Shown piece after piece: positions 55,173 through 64,000 of a stretch of DNA of 64,000 bases. Origin of the DNA: Candidatus Burkholderia verschuerenii. GTDB taxonomy: Bacteria; Pseudomonadota; Gammaproteobacteria; Burkholderiales; Burkholderiaceae. The translations under genes were made by a program, and so were the position numbers. The stretch spans positions 1 to 64,000 of the forward strand of contig NZ_LFJJ01000003.1 in the NCBI RefSeq assembly GCF_001189365.1. Direction: 5' to 3'. How positions within the stretch are numbered: position 1 is the stretch's first letter; the number at the start of each line of letters is the position of its first letter. Under the pieces are notes generated by a model, which was not told the origin of the DNA, made no database searches, and saw nothing but the letters and a program-made list of their open reading frames with translations.

Positions 55173-55205
55173 TAGAAAATGCCGTCCTCGCGACGGCATT
55201 TTCTA
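55173..55205. terminator. Bidirectional terminator
   Basis: A 14-bp perfect stem tagaaaatgccgtc / gacggcattttcta with a 5-base loop and a-rich/t-rich flanks, between the convergent regulator and deaminase genes. Confidence 0.85.
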
Positions 55206-55226
55206 TGGCGCGAGCGTAAGCGCCGC

Positions 55227-56130
55227 TTAGAACTGAGGCAACTCCGGCCGCGTTTCGATACTGCGGCGAATCAGCGCCTCGACCTCACGACGCTCGTCGC
55301 CCGCGAGCGGCAGACGCGGCGGCCGCACCGGCTCCGTGCCGAGCCCAACGATCGCTTCCGCGAGCTTGATGTTCTGCACCAGCTTGTTCGAGACATCGAG
55401 CGCGAGCATCGGCGCGAACCAGCGATAGATCGCGCGCGCTTCCTCGATGCGTCCGGCGCGAATTAGCTTGCTGATCGCCACCGTCTCGCGCGGAAACGCG
55501 CACACGAGGCCCGCGACCAAGCCGTGCGCCCATCAGCATGGCTTCCATCGCCAGATTGTCGACGCCGCAGAACAGCGCGTAGCGGTCGCCGACTTCGTTG
55601 ATCAGATCGGTGATGCGCCGCACGTCGCCGCTCGATTCCTTGATCGCCGCGAACGTCCGGTCTTCGGCGAGTTCGGCGAACATCTTCGGCGTCACGTCCA
55701 CACCGTACGCGAGCGGATTGTTGTAGACCATCAGCGGCAGCGGGCTGGCGTCGGCGACCATGCGGAAATGGTTCAGCGTCTCGCGCCGGTCCGACAGATA
55801 GCGCAGCCCCGGCAGCACCATATAGCCCGCCGCGCCGTGCTTCGCGCCGCGTTCTGCCTGACGGCAGCCGTCGAGCGTGCCGTTTTCGGCGATGGTCAAA
55901 AGCACCGGCACGCGGCCGCGCGCCGCCTCCACGGCGATATCGAGCACTTCCAGCTTTTCGTCGAGCGAGAGCGTCGACGCTTCGCCGAGCGAGCCGCACA
56001 CGATGATGCCGTCCACGCCCGCATCGATCTGCGCATCGATATTCTTCGCGGTCCACGCGCGGTCTATGCTGAAATCGGCGTTGAACTTGGTGGTGACGGC
56101 GGGCATCACGCCTTCCCAGATATGCGCCAC
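55227..56130 (-). pseudogene. DapA-family aldolase, probable 1-pyrroline-4-hydroxy-2-carboxylate deaminase, frameshifted
   Basis: GTG 56130 has a ctggagag site. The DHDPS/NAL barrel motifs are IVCGSLGEASTLSLDEKL, VLPGLRYLSDRRETLNHF (Tyr), LPLMVYNNPLAYGVDV, and the Schiff-base Lys in FAAIKESSGDVRRI. The frame breaks at about 55524-55529 (two bases apparently lost from a gcgc run). The rest (LVAGLVCAFPRETVAISKLI to RPELPQF) is in the next frame. Beside a hydroxyproline epimerase and FAD dehydrogenase, the expected role is deamination of Pyr4H2C to alpha-ketoglutarate semialdehyde. Role inferred from context. Confidence 0.8.
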
Positions 56131-56341
56131 GGCGGCTCTCCAGAAGTGATTGAACGCTGTGCAGTTTAAGTACCGAAAATTCGGGCGTTTTGCGCGATTC
56201 GCGCGCGCCGCGTGCAGATTTCGGCACAGCTTTTTTGCACCGATCCGGGCGCGAACGCCATGCATTCGACTATGCCGATTTCGTCATCGAAAGACGCGAC
56301 GCGGGCCAAGACGCGCGCGCCGTATTTCTAGGATAGGCGGC

Positions 56342-57292
56342 ATGAAAACCATCGACTTCATCGATTCGCACACGGGCGGCGAGCCGACGCGCCTCGTGAC
56401 GGCGGGCGCGCCGGATCTCGGCGCGGGCACGCTCGCGCAACGGCTCGACGTGTTCCGCACGCGCTTCGACGACTGGCGTCGCGCGATCGTCACCGAACCG
56501 CGCGGCTCGGATGTCGTCGTGGGCGCGCTGCTGTGCGAGCCGGACGATCCGGGCGCGGCGGCAGGCGTCATCTTCTTCAATAACGTTGGCTATCTCGGCA
56601 TGTGCGGGCACGGCACCATCGGGCTGGTGGCGTCGCTGGCGCATGCGGGGCGGATCGCGGCGGGACGGCATCGCATCGATACGCCGGTCGGTCCCGTCGA
56701 TGCCACGCTCAACGCGGACGGCAGCGTCAGCGTGCGCAACGTGCCGGCGTACCGGCATCGGCGCGCGGTGACGGTCGATGTGCCGGGCCACGGAACCTTG
56801 ACGGGCGATGTCGCGTGGGGCGGCAACTGGTTCTTCCTCGTCGCCGATCACGGACGCGATCTCGTGCCCGCGCGCATCGCGGAATTGACTGCCTTCACGC
56901 AGGCTTTGCGCGACGCTTTGCATGCGCAAGGCATCACGGGCGCGAACGGTGCGTTCATCGACCACATCGAATTGTTCGCGGATTCGCCGACGCCCGGCGT
57001 CGACAGCCGCAACTTCGTGCTGTGTCCCGGCAGCGCCTACGATCGCTCGCCGTGCGGCACGGGCACCAGCGCCAAGCTCGCGTGTCTCGCCGCCGACGGC
57101 GCGCTTGCGGCGGGCGCGATCTGGCGGCAGGAAAGCATCATCGGCAGCGTGTTCGACGGCAGCTATGCGATGGACGGCGACACGCTGATTCCGACCATCA
57201 CCGGTCACGCGCACATCATGGCCGAAGGACGGCTCGTGTTCGACGCGCGCGATCCGTTCGCGCGAGGCATTCCGCTGCACGTCGAAGCATGA
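56342..57292 (+). CDS. 4-hydroxyproline 2-epimerase (proline racemase family)
   Basis: A 316-residue protein with both catalytic cysteines: [13 protein letters not shown] and [14 protein letters not shown]. It starts [20 protein letters not shown]. It interconverts trans-4-hydroxy-L-proline and cis-4-hydroxy-D-proline. Divergent from the deaminase gene with a 211-bp shared promoter region. Its stop overlaps the start of the dehydrogenase gene (ATGA). Confidence 0.9.
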   Translation: MKTIDFIDSHTGGEPTRLVTAGAPDLGAGTLAQRLDVFRTRFDDWRRAIVTEPRGSDVVVGALLCEPDDPGAAAGVIFFNNVGYLGMCGHGTIGLVASLAHAGRIAAGRHRIDTPVGPVDATLNADGSVSVRNVPAYRHRRAVTVDVPGHGTLTGDVAWGGNWFFLVADHGRDLVPARIAELTAFTQALRDALHAQGITGANGAFIDHIELFADSPTPGVDSRNFVLCPGSAYDRSPCGTGTSAKLACLAADGALAAGAIWRQESIIGSVFDGSYAMDGDTLIPTITGHAHIMAEGRLVFDARDPFARGIPLHVEA

Positions 57293-58470
57293 GTGCCGAT
57301 GTAATCGTCGTCGGCGCGGGCATCGTCGGCGCGGCGTGCGCGGCGGAACTGGCCGGGCGCGGCTTGTCGGTCGACGTATTCGACGGCTATGGCATCGGCG
57401 GCGGCGCGACATCGGCGGGCATGGGCCATCTCGTCGTGATGAACGATTCGCCCGCGGAGTTCTCGCTGTCGCGTCTGTCGCGCGCGTTGTGGCTCGAACT
57501 CGCGCCGCACTTGCGCGCCCGCGATGCATTTTCCCGCTGCGGCACGCTCTGGGTCGCGGAAGACGACGAGGAGCTCGCCGCCGCCCGCGCGATGCGCGAC
57601 GATTTCGCGGCAGGTGGCATCCGCGCGTCGATGGTCGATCAGGCGGCCTTGCGCGCGCTCGAACCGGCGCTGAGCCACGCGATGCAAGGCGGCCTGCTGA
57701 TCGAGGACGACGCCATCGTCTATGCGCCGTGCGCCGCGCAATGGCTGCTGACGCGCTCGCCGGGCGCGGCGCGGATTCGCGTGTCGGTGAATCGCGCGGT
57801 CGTGTCGGTCGATGGCGCGTTGGTGACGCTCAAGGACGGCGAGCGGCGTCACGCGGCACATGTGGTCATTGCCAACGGGCTTGCGGCGCGCGAGTTGATC
57901 GACGGTCTTCCGCTCGAGCCGAAGAAAGGGCATCTGCTGATCACGGATCGCTATCCGCGCGCGCTGCATCATCAGGTGCTGGAACTCGGGTACATCAAGA
58001 GCGCGCACCATGCGCGCGGGACGTCGGTCGCGTTCAACGCGCAGCCGCGGCCGACCGGACAGGTGCTGATCGGTTCGTCGCGGCAGTTCGGCACGCTCGA
58101 TCCCGCCGTCGAATGGAACGTGCTCTCGGCGATGCTCAAACGCGCGATGCGTTATCTGCCCGACTTGCGGGATTTAAGCGCGATCCGTTCGTGGACCGGC
58201 TTTCGCGCCGCCACGCCGGATGGCCTGCCGCTGATCGGCCCGGCGCGGCATCCGGACGACGGCATGTGGCTCGCGGCCGGTCACGAAGGCCTTGGCGTAA
58301 CGACGTCGCTCGGCACCGCGATGCTGCTCGCCGACGTCATGCTCGGCTCAACGTCCGCAACGCTGCCTTTTCCGCTGCCGGATGCCGCCGCCTTCGAGCC
58401 GTCGCGCTTCACGACGCGCGATGCCATCGGGTCCAGCGCGAATATTGTCCGGGACGCGGCTTCCCTATAA
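57289..58470 (+). CDS. FAD-dependent D-amino acid/D-hydroxyproline dehydrogenase
   Basis: A 393-residue DAO-family flavoprotein with N-terminal [20 protein letters not shown] and C-terminal [20 protein letters not shown], then [20 protein letters not shown]. By position after the epimerase it should oxidise cis-4-hydroxy-D-proline to 1-pyrroline-4-hydroxy-2-carboxylate. Start ATG 57289 coupled to the epimerase stop. The frame is intact. Confidence 0.88.
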   Translation: MSADVIVVGAGIVGAACAAELAGRGLSVDVFDGYGIGGGATSAGMGHLVVMNDSPAEFSLSRLSRALWLELAPHLRARDAFSRCGTLWVAEDDEELAAARAMRDDFAAGGIRASMVDQAALRALEPALSHAMQGGLLIEDDAIVYAPCAAQWLLTRSPGAARIRVSVNRAVVSVDGALVTLKDGERRHAAHVVIANGLAARELIDGLPLEPKKGHLLITDRYPRALHHQVLELGYIKSAHHARGTSVAFNAQPRPTGQVLIGSSRQFGTLDPAVEWNVLSAMLKRAMRYLPDLRDLSAIRSWTGFRAATPDGLPLIGPARHPDDGMWLAAGHEGLGVTTSLGTAMLLADVMLGSTSATLPFPLPDAAAFEPSRFTTRDAIGSSANIVRDAASL

Positions 58471-58524
58471 TTCGGGCCATCGCTGCATCCCCTGCGAGGA
58501 CGGCTTGAATTCGGACGATCCGGC

Positions 58525-59284
58525 ATGACGAGCACGACAGGCATCGCCAGTGGCGTGGCAGAGCGGGACGAGCGCGCCGACGCGCAGGCGGCGGCCATCG
58601 TGCCGCCTGCCGCCGCGACGTTGCGCGACATGCTCGCGCACTTCATGCTGCTCGAGCCGGTCTTCGACGCGATGCCGGACATCGTGTTCTTCGTGAAAGA
58701 TCGCGACGCGCGCTACGCGATGGTCAATCGCACGCTCGCGCGACGCTGCGGCCACAAGGACGACAAGAGCAAGCTGATCGGCCGTACGGCGGAAGACGTG
58801 TTCCCGCGCCGCTTCGGACGCATTTATACGGCGCAGGATCAGGCGGTCATCGCGCAGGGACAGCATCGTCGGCCTCGCGGGGATTTCGCGCGATCTGCAG
58901 GCGGAGGGCACGCATCCCGCGTATAGCCGGCTGGCGGCGGTCGTGCAGCATATCCAGGAAAACTACGTGCAGCCGCTCAACATGCGCGAACTGGCGCGCA
59001 TGGCGAACATGTCGATCGCGCAACTCGAACGGTACTTTCACAAGGTCTTTCACCTGACGCCGCGACAGGTCCTGCAAACCCGGCTCGATGCCGCGACCGC
59101 GTTGCTGGTCACGCATGAAAAAGTCACGGATGTCGCCGCACTATGCGGATACACCGATCACAGCGCGTTCACGCGTCAGTTCAAGGCGACGGTGGGCATC
59201 ACGCCGACCGAATACCGTGCGTTGTTGCAGTCGCCGCAACCGCTGATCGCGCGCCCCGATTTCGCGCCGAATTCAAACGTCTGA
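58525..59284 (+). pseudogene. AraC-family regulator with PAS domain, internal deletion
   Basis: From ATG 58525 the PAS-like domain reads VFDAMPDIVFFVKDRDARYA, MVNRTLARRCG and LIGRTAEDVFPRRFGRIYTA, up to VIAQG at about 58860. The next recognisable family sequence is in another frame: SIVGLAGISRDLQAEGTHPA, then the AraC HTH (NMRELARMANMSIAQLERYF; VTDVAALCGYTDHSAFTRQF). Homologues I remember have about 33 residues between these, so a deletion of roughly 100 bases with a frame change is likely. It probably activated the hydroxyproline genes. Confidence 0.8.
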
Positions 59285-59655
59285 CGGGAAAACGGGGAGC
59301 GGGCGCGCCGAAATTACACGCCCGTGCGGTTCGATCGGGCGAAAGCGCGCTGCGCCTGCCCGCAAAGCCTTGCTACACGGGGCTCTGGCGGCAATAGATG
59401 CACGTCGGCCTGCTTTTTGCTCGATCAGGCTTGCTGTGATCGGGCAAGCTTTCGTCATGCGTTGCATGCATCGCCGGGCAGCACACCAACCGCGCGACGT
59501 TTCGCACCGGCGTACGCGCGGTGATAAAACACGGTGCGTTCGGAATTCCCGCCGCGTTTTCGTGTCAATCCTGCGCGACGTGCAGAGGCGACGAAGCGGC
59601 GAGCCGTGGAGACCGTTGCGCGAGAATTCCGTTTTTGGCAGTAGAAAAGAACATC
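59285..59655. other. Intergenic, no gene seen
   Basis: About 370 bp between the AraC remnant and the next response regulator. No supported frame, repeat or hairpin found. Confidence 0.4.
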
Positions 59656-60065
59656 ATGAACGAAGTGGCAAGACTGGGGCACGCGAGGATCGTACTCATT
59701 GAAGACGATCCCGAAAGCAGGGCATCGCTGCAGACGTTGTTGGAGGAAGAAGGCGCCGAAGTGGTGGCCGTGGCCGACGCCGAAGACGGCGCGGAAGCAG
59801 CCATCGCGCATCTCCCCGATGCAGTGATTTGCGATCTCGACCTTCCCGGTATGGACGGTTTTTATCTCATCCAACGTTTGCGCGATCACGAAATACGCGG
59901 CAACCTGCCGCCTTGCGTGGCGATCGCGCTGACCGGGCACGATGGCGAAGAATATCATTGCGCAGTATCGGCGAAGGCTTTCAGCATTTCATGACGAAAC
60001 CCGCGAAACCCGACGCACTGGTGACGCTGATTCAGGACGCGCTCAACGCGCGCGTGGTGATGTAG
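59656..60065 (+). pseudogene. Single-domain response regulator, frameshifted near the end
   Basis: ATG 59656. The receiver has IVLIEDDPESRASLQTLLEE and phospho-Asp in VICDLDLPGMDGFYLI, then VAIALTGHDGEEYH. The frame shifts at about 59956-59970. The end (GEGFQHFMTKPAKPDALVTL), carrying the conserved Lys, is in the next frame to TAG 60063-60065. Intact it is about 136 residues. Without the Lys region phosphotransfer would fail. Confidence 0.8.
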
Positions 60066-60091
60066 CGCTGTCGCTTGCGCGTGGCGACGTA

Positions 60092-60121
60092 AAAAAGCAG
60101 CGGTCGAAACCGCTGCTTTTT
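60092..60121. terminator. Bidirectional terminator
   Basis: A 13-bp stem aaaaagcagcggt / accgctgcttttt with loop cgaa, between the response regulator and the small membrane protein gene on the other strand. Confidence 0.85.
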
Positions 60122-60144
60122 CTGAAAGATCCGCGTAACGACCG

Positions 60145-60315
60145 TTATGACCGGTCGCGGTTGCGCGCACGCGTCGCGCCGGTGATGACCGCAATGCCGA
60201 GCATGATGACGGCGACAATGGCGATCGTGTGTTGCGAGACATGCATCGCGACGAGCGCCCACGATACGCCGCCGATCAGAATCAGCCAGCCCACCAGGTA
60301 GATGATCAGCGTCAT
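60145..60315 (-). CDS. Small two-helix membrane protein
   Basis: A 56-residue protein from ATG 60315 with an aggggagaa site. Two hydrophobic helices (LIIYLVGWLILIGGVSWALV; IAIVAVIMLGIAVITGA) and a basic C-terminus (RARNRDRS). No family recognised; such small inner membrane proteins are common in Burkholderia. Confidence 0.75.
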   Translation of the reverse strand: MTLIIYLVGWLILIGGVSWALVAMHVSQHTIAIVAVIMLGIAVITGATRARNRDRS

Positions 60316-60414
60316 CGTTTCTCCCCTTTTGTTTGTCGATTGTTCGATGCTTTCGCATCGACAGGATCCGCTAGTCGGCAAGAGACGTGCCGCGACTGCA
60401 ATGCCGGAAAATTC

Positions 60415-61088
60415 ATACTAACCGTTCATCACCTCAATAATTCCCGCTCGCAGCGCGTGCTGTGGATGCTCGAAGAGCTCGGCGTCGAGTACGACATCAA
60501 GCGCTATCAACGCGATCCCAAGACGCTGCTCGCGCCGCCGTAATTGCGCGCGGTGCATCCGCTCGGGAAGTCGCCGGTCATCACGGACGGCAATCTGACG
60601 CTCGCGGAATCCGGCGCGATCCTCGAATATCTGGTCGAGCGTTACGGCGACGGCAAGTTCTCGCCGCCGCACGGCACGTCGCCCGCGCGCGTGCGCTACG
60701 ACTACTGGATGCACTATGCCGAAGGATCGGCGATGCCGCCGCTCTTGCTCAAGCTGGTGGCGATCCGCATCGGGCTGGCGAAGATGCCGTTCTTCGTGAA
60801 GCCAATCGCGCGGCGCATCGGCGAGACGTTGCAGTCGAGTTTCATCGATCCGCAACTGAAGCTGCATTTCGGCTATGTCGACGATGAACTCGCGCGCTGG
60901 CCGTGGTTCGCGGGCGAAGACTTCAGCGCCGCCGACGTGCAGATGAGCTTCCCGCTCGAAACGGGCACGCAGTGCGCCGCCGCCGATACCTTGCCGCATA
61001 TCCGCACGTTCCTCGGCCGCATCCACGCGCGGGGCCCGCGTACAAGCGCGCGCTCGAACGCGGCGGCCAATACGACTACGCAGCTTGA
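60415..61088 (+). pseudogene. Glutathione S-transferase, three lesions
   Basis: The family N-terminus LTVHHLNNSRSQRVLWMLEE is present, but the expected ATG is ATA (60415-60417). TAA 60541-60543 replaces the Glu codon in APP-E-LRAVHPLGKSP. The frame continues through LTLAESGAILEYLVERYGDG and FAGEDFSAADVQMSFPLETG. Two extra G in gggg at 61031-61034 then shift the last part, YKRALERGGQYDYAA, out of frame before TGA 61086-61088. Intact it would be about 223 residues and conjugate glutathione. Three separate lesions make it a clear pseudogene. Confidence 0.88.
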
Positions 61089-61181
61089 GCGGCCCGATGC
61101 GGTCGAAGGCGTCGCGTTGCGTACAATGAGGCGCACGCATCACCCGTGCAGCACGACGTCCACTCAAGCTCAAGGCGATAC

Positions 61182-62819
61182 ATGGCGCGCATCGTTCCCG
61201 ACGACTGGAAGAATCTCGAAGCCACCGGCGCCGCCGCGCGCGAACGCGAAACGCTGGCGCTGCTCGAGAAGCTGCCCGAGGATTACACGGTCTATCACGG
61301 CGTCCACTGGACGCGGATCAATGAAGGCTTTTCCGTCTTCGGCGAAGCGGATTTCGTCGTCGTCGCGCCGTCCGGGCACGTGCTGATGATCGAGATGAAA
61401 GCGGGCTTCCTGCGCGAAACCGGCGCGGGGCTCGTCAAGGTGTATCTGCAGAAGGAGCGCAACGTCGCCATTCAACTGGCGCGCACGATGGAGAATCTGC
61501 ATCGGCGCTTCACGGCGGCGTTCGGCGCGGGTACGTATCGCATCGAGGAACTGCTGTACTGCCCGGACTACACGGTGAAGGATGCGGCCATCGCGGGCGT
61601 GCCGCCGGGGCGTATCGTCGATGCGAGCCGTAAGGCGCAACTGCCGCGCGTCGTGCTCGACATTCTGCCGCCGGACGAGCCGCGTTTCGAATCGGCGGCG
61701 CGTATCCATCACTTTCTCGCCGATCAACTGTCCCTCACGCCCGATACCAACGCGCTGGTCGGCGCGGCCAATACGCTCGTCACGCGTTTGTCGGGCGGGC
61801 TGGCGAGCTGGGCGCGTCGGCTGGAATTCGGGCCGTTTCGCCTGCGCGTGATTGCGACCGCCGGCGCGGGCAAGACGCAACTCGCAGTGCGCGTGATGCG
61901 CGATGCGCTGGCGCAAGGCAAGAGCGCGCTCTACGTGTGCTTCAACCGGCCGCTCGCGGACCATATCCGCGCCATCGCGCCGAAGGAAGCGAAGATCGCC
62001 AACTATCACCAGTTGAGCGCCGCCGTCGCGCGCGATGCCGGCAGTCCGCCCGACTTCAGCCAGCCCAACGTGTTCGCGACATTGGAAGAGCGCTTCGCCG
62101 CCGTGCCCGTGCCCGAGCACTGGAAAACCGATGTGCTGATCGTCGACGAAGGGCAGGATTTTCAGGCGCCGTGGGTCGCGGCGCTGGAGCGTCTGCTCAA
62201 TCCGGGCGGCGCATGGTGGTGGCTCGAAGATTCGATGCAGAACCTTTACTTGCGCGAACCCGTCGAGTTGCCCGGCTGGACGATCCTGCGCGAGACCACC
62301 AACTACCGCAGCCCGCGCGATCTGCTCGGCTTTATCCGCAAAGTCGTGGGCCCGGACGCGAAGCTCGAAGCGGGCAGTCCGTTCGACGGCTCCGACGTCA
62401 GTATTTCGACCTACGAGGACGGCCATGCCGAGGAAGTGATCGAGGCGACCAAGCGCGCCATCACGCAGGCCTTGTCGCTGGGCTTTCGCAAACAGGATAT
62501 CGCGGTGTTGTCGTATCGCGGGCGCGAAGGCTCGGCGCTGACGGCGGTCGATCAACTCGGGCCGCATCGGCTGCGCGCCTTTACCGGCGCTTACGATCTG
62601 TTCGGCAACCCGGAGTATCGCGAGGGCGATGTGTTGCTCGAATCGATCTATCGCTTCAAGGGACAGTCCGCGCCGTGCGTCGTGCTGACCGAAGTCGATT
62701 TCGACACACTCGACGATCAGGCCGCGCGCAAGCTCTTTGTCGGCGCGACGCGCGCCACCATGAAGCTGATCGTGGTTGCCTCCGAGCGCGCGGCGCGCGC
62801 GCTCGACGCACTCGACTAA
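61182..62819 (+). CDS. NERD-domain UvrD/Rep-like helicase
   Basis: A 545-residue protein from ATG 61182. The N-terminal NERD nuclease-related domain has FSVFGEADFVVVAPSGHVLM and EMKAGF. A P-loop helicase core follows: Walker A VIATAGAGKTQLAV (about 225), YVCFNRPLADHIRA, Walker B VLIVDEGQDFQAPW, GWTILRETTNYRSPRDL and SIYRFKGQSAPCVVLTEVDF, then LFVGATRATMKLIVVAS. Likely a DNA-processing enzyme in the cytoplasm. It may act in repair or defence; context does not decide. The frame is intact. Confidence 0.88.
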   Translation: MARIVPDDWKNLEATGAAARERETLALLEKLPEDYTVYHGVHWTRINEGFSVFGEADFVVVAPSGHVLMIEMKAGFLRETGAGLVKVYLQKERNVAIQLARTMENLHRRFTAAFGAGTYRIEELLYCPDYTVKDAAIAGVPPGRIVDASRKAQLPRVVLDILPPDEPRFESAARIHHFLADQLSLTPDTNALVGAANTLVTRLSGGLASWARRLEFGPFRLRVIATAGAGKTQLAVRVMRDALAQGKSALYVCFNRPLADHIRAIAPKEAKIANYHQLSAAVARDAGSPPDFSQPNVFATLEERFAAVPVPEHWKTDVLIVDEGQDFQAPWVAALERLLNPGGAWWWLEDSMQNLYLREPVELPGWTILRETTNYRSPRDLLGFIRKVVGPDAKLEAGSPFDGSDVSISTYEDGHAEEVIEATKRAITQALSLGFRKQDIAVLSYRGREGSALTAVDQLGPHRLRAFTGAYDLFGNPEYREGDVLLESIYRFKGQSAPCVVLTEVDFDTLDDQAARKLFVGATRATMKLIVVASERAARALDALD

Positions 62820-62840
62820 CGGATCGCGCCGCGCATCACC

Positions 62841-64000
62841 ATGGTTATCGCGCGTTCAGACACCATAGTGCGCGCCCGCAGCGGGCGTCCCTGGTTCCGC
62901 CGACTCTGGACGGCTGCGCTGATCGCGCTCGCGGTCGCGCCGCCGATCGGCGCGGTTGCCTACATGTTGTATTCCGGGCTGCTCGCGCACGAGACGCATC
63001 GTTTCGAGGTGCCGTACGACGGCCTGTACTGGGATGCTGCGCAGTTTCAGATCGCCTATGAGCGCTTCGAGGCGCAGGTGTTGCTGTATCGCGGCAATGT
63101 CGACGAAGACGCGCAATCGGTGCGCGCGTGCTACGACCTGCTGCGCGCGCGGCTCGACGCGGTATCGGAGACGACGGTGACGCTGGAAGGACGCGAGGCG
63201 CTGAACAATCGCCAGCAGGAAATCCTGCGCCAGTTGCACACGTCGCTCGATTCGATCCAGACCGATGTCGACAATCTCGATGCCGAACGGCAGCGCACGC
63301 TGCACATCATCGGCGTGCTGCGGCAGAACGAAACGGTCGTGGCGGAATTGACGAGCGGGCGTCGGCTGATGGATGTCGGCGAGCGCGAGGAGATCGTCCG
63401 CGATTTCGGCGCCAAACGCCGCTTTCTGATGATCGGGGGCGTTGTGCTCGGGCTGATGTCGGCGGCCGCGACCTTGCTGCTGCTGCTCAACGGATATCGC
63501 CGTTCGCGGCTGATCGAGCAGCAACGTTCGGCGCTCGCGGCCGAACATCAGGCGACCCGCGCCGCGCGCGATGCGGGCGTCGCCAAGGACACCTTCCTCG
63601 GCATGATCAGCCACGAATTGCGCACGCCGCTGCACGCGATCGTGTCGTCGGTGGAACTGCTGTCGCTGAATCTGCGCGCGGAAGGCGATCGCAAGATCAT
63701 CGAACGGCTGGAGGCGGGCGCGCGTCATCTCGAAGCGCAGATGCGCGATCTGACCGACTACGCGCGGCTCGGCGCGGGCAAGCTCGAACTGCGCATGGCG
63801 GTGTTCGATCCGCTCGAACTGCTCGATTCCGTCGTCGATGCCAACACGCCCGCCGCGCATACCAAAGGCCTTGCGTTGCGCGGCGATTTCGTCGGCGAGC
63901 ACGGGCCGATCGAATCCGATCCGCATCGCGTGCGGCAGATCGTGACCAACCTCGTCACCAATGTGATCAAATACACCGACACCGGCTCGGTCGACGTCCA
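62841..64000 (+). CDS. Sensor histidine kinase, cut by the window end
   Basis: ATG 62841, open to the end of the window. TM1 is at about 25-45 (LWTAALIALAVAPPIGAVAY). A periplasmic helical domain of about 150 residues follows, then TM2 (FLMIGGVVLGLMSAAATLLL) and HisKA with phospho-His in TFLGMISHELRTPLHAIVSS. The ATPase N box NLVTNVIKYTDTGSV is at the very end. The remaining ATPase and any receiver domain lie outside the window. 22 bases after the helicase gene. Partner unknown. Confidence 0.88.
   Translation, partial: MVIARSDTIVRARSGRPWFRRLWTAALIALAVAPPIGAVAYMLYSGLLAHETHRFEVPYDGLYWDAAQFQIAYERFEAQVLLYRGNVDEDAQSVRACYDLLRARLDAVSETTVTLEGREALNNRQQEILRQLHTSLDSIQTDVDNLDAERQRTLHIIGVLRQNETVVAELTSGRRLMDVGEREEIVRDFGAKRRFLMIGGVVLGLMSAAATLLLLLNGYRRSRLIEQQRSALAAEHQATRAARDAGVAKDTFLGMISHELRTPLHAIVSSVELLSLNLRAEGDRKIIERLEAGARHLEAQMRDLTDYARLGAGKLELRMAVFDPLELLDSVVDANTPAAHTKGLALRGDFVGEHGPIESDPHRVRQIVTNLVTNVIKYTDTGSVDV

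Overview
The window looks like chromosomal DNA of a Burkholderiaceae bacterium, most likely the Paraburkholderia/Caballeronia/Burkholderia group. This rests on the high GC with strong third-position bias, DUF4148 proteins, an IrlR/CusR-like two-component pair beside an RND pump, the nasST-cobA / narK-nirBD-nasA layout, and MotAB/CheV of betaproteobacterial type. This placement is inference from gene families, not a search.

Layout. 1-298: 3' end of a group II intron inserted in a peptidase-type ABC exporter gene, followed by the interrupted exporter and a TolC-like partner. 2.5-12.9 kb: TetR with a palindromic operator and a DUF1348 gene, a CorA/ZntB transporter, response regulator, secreted small protein, CheV, CBS protein, lipid kinase plus phosphoesterase, MAPEG, carboxylesterase, nucleoside hydrolase. 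12.9-20.7 kb: a hybrid kinase and a DUF2760-Hsp70-Hsp70 operon. 21-32.6 kb: a nitrate assimilation locus (nasS-nasT and cobA on the minus strand; narK-nirB-nirD-FAD reductase-nasA on the plus strand). The control region between them holds two NtrC-like sites, a sigma-54 promoter, two ANTAR-type hexaloop hairpins and an attenuator terminator. 33.1-35.7 kb: four secreted Ser/Thr/Gly-rich or unknown proteins. 35.7-44 kb: two-component system and tripartite RND efflux operon. 44.2-49.3 kb: two DUF4148 proteins, a DUF5672/mntH fusion, motAB. 49.5-55.2 kb: XRE regulator, two MFS transporters, an atypical OmpR-type regulator. 55.2-59.3 kb: hydroxyproline catabolism (deaminase, epimerase, FAD dehydrogenase, AraC regulator). 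59.6-64 kb: response regulator, GST remnant, NERD helicase, and a hybrid kinase running off the window.

The striking global trait is the number of broken genes. About twenty genes carry an in-frame stop, a small indel, a short tandem duplication, a deletion or a fusion, while the long nirB, nasA, RND and Hsp70 genes are open. Several lesions are not typical sequencing errors: three independent hits in one GST gene, an internal deletion in the AraC gene, a DUF5672/mntH junction, and apparent substitutions that all go from GC to AT. The window therefore looks like a genome in early erosion (as in recently host-restricted Burkholderiaceae symbionts), although assembly indels may account for part of the single-base events.

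The most interesting functional point is the nitrate locus. Nitrogen-limitation control (NtrC/sigma-54) appears stacked on nitrate-responsive antitermination (NasT binding an RNA leader), while the sensor gene nasS carries a stop codon that, if real, would free NasT.
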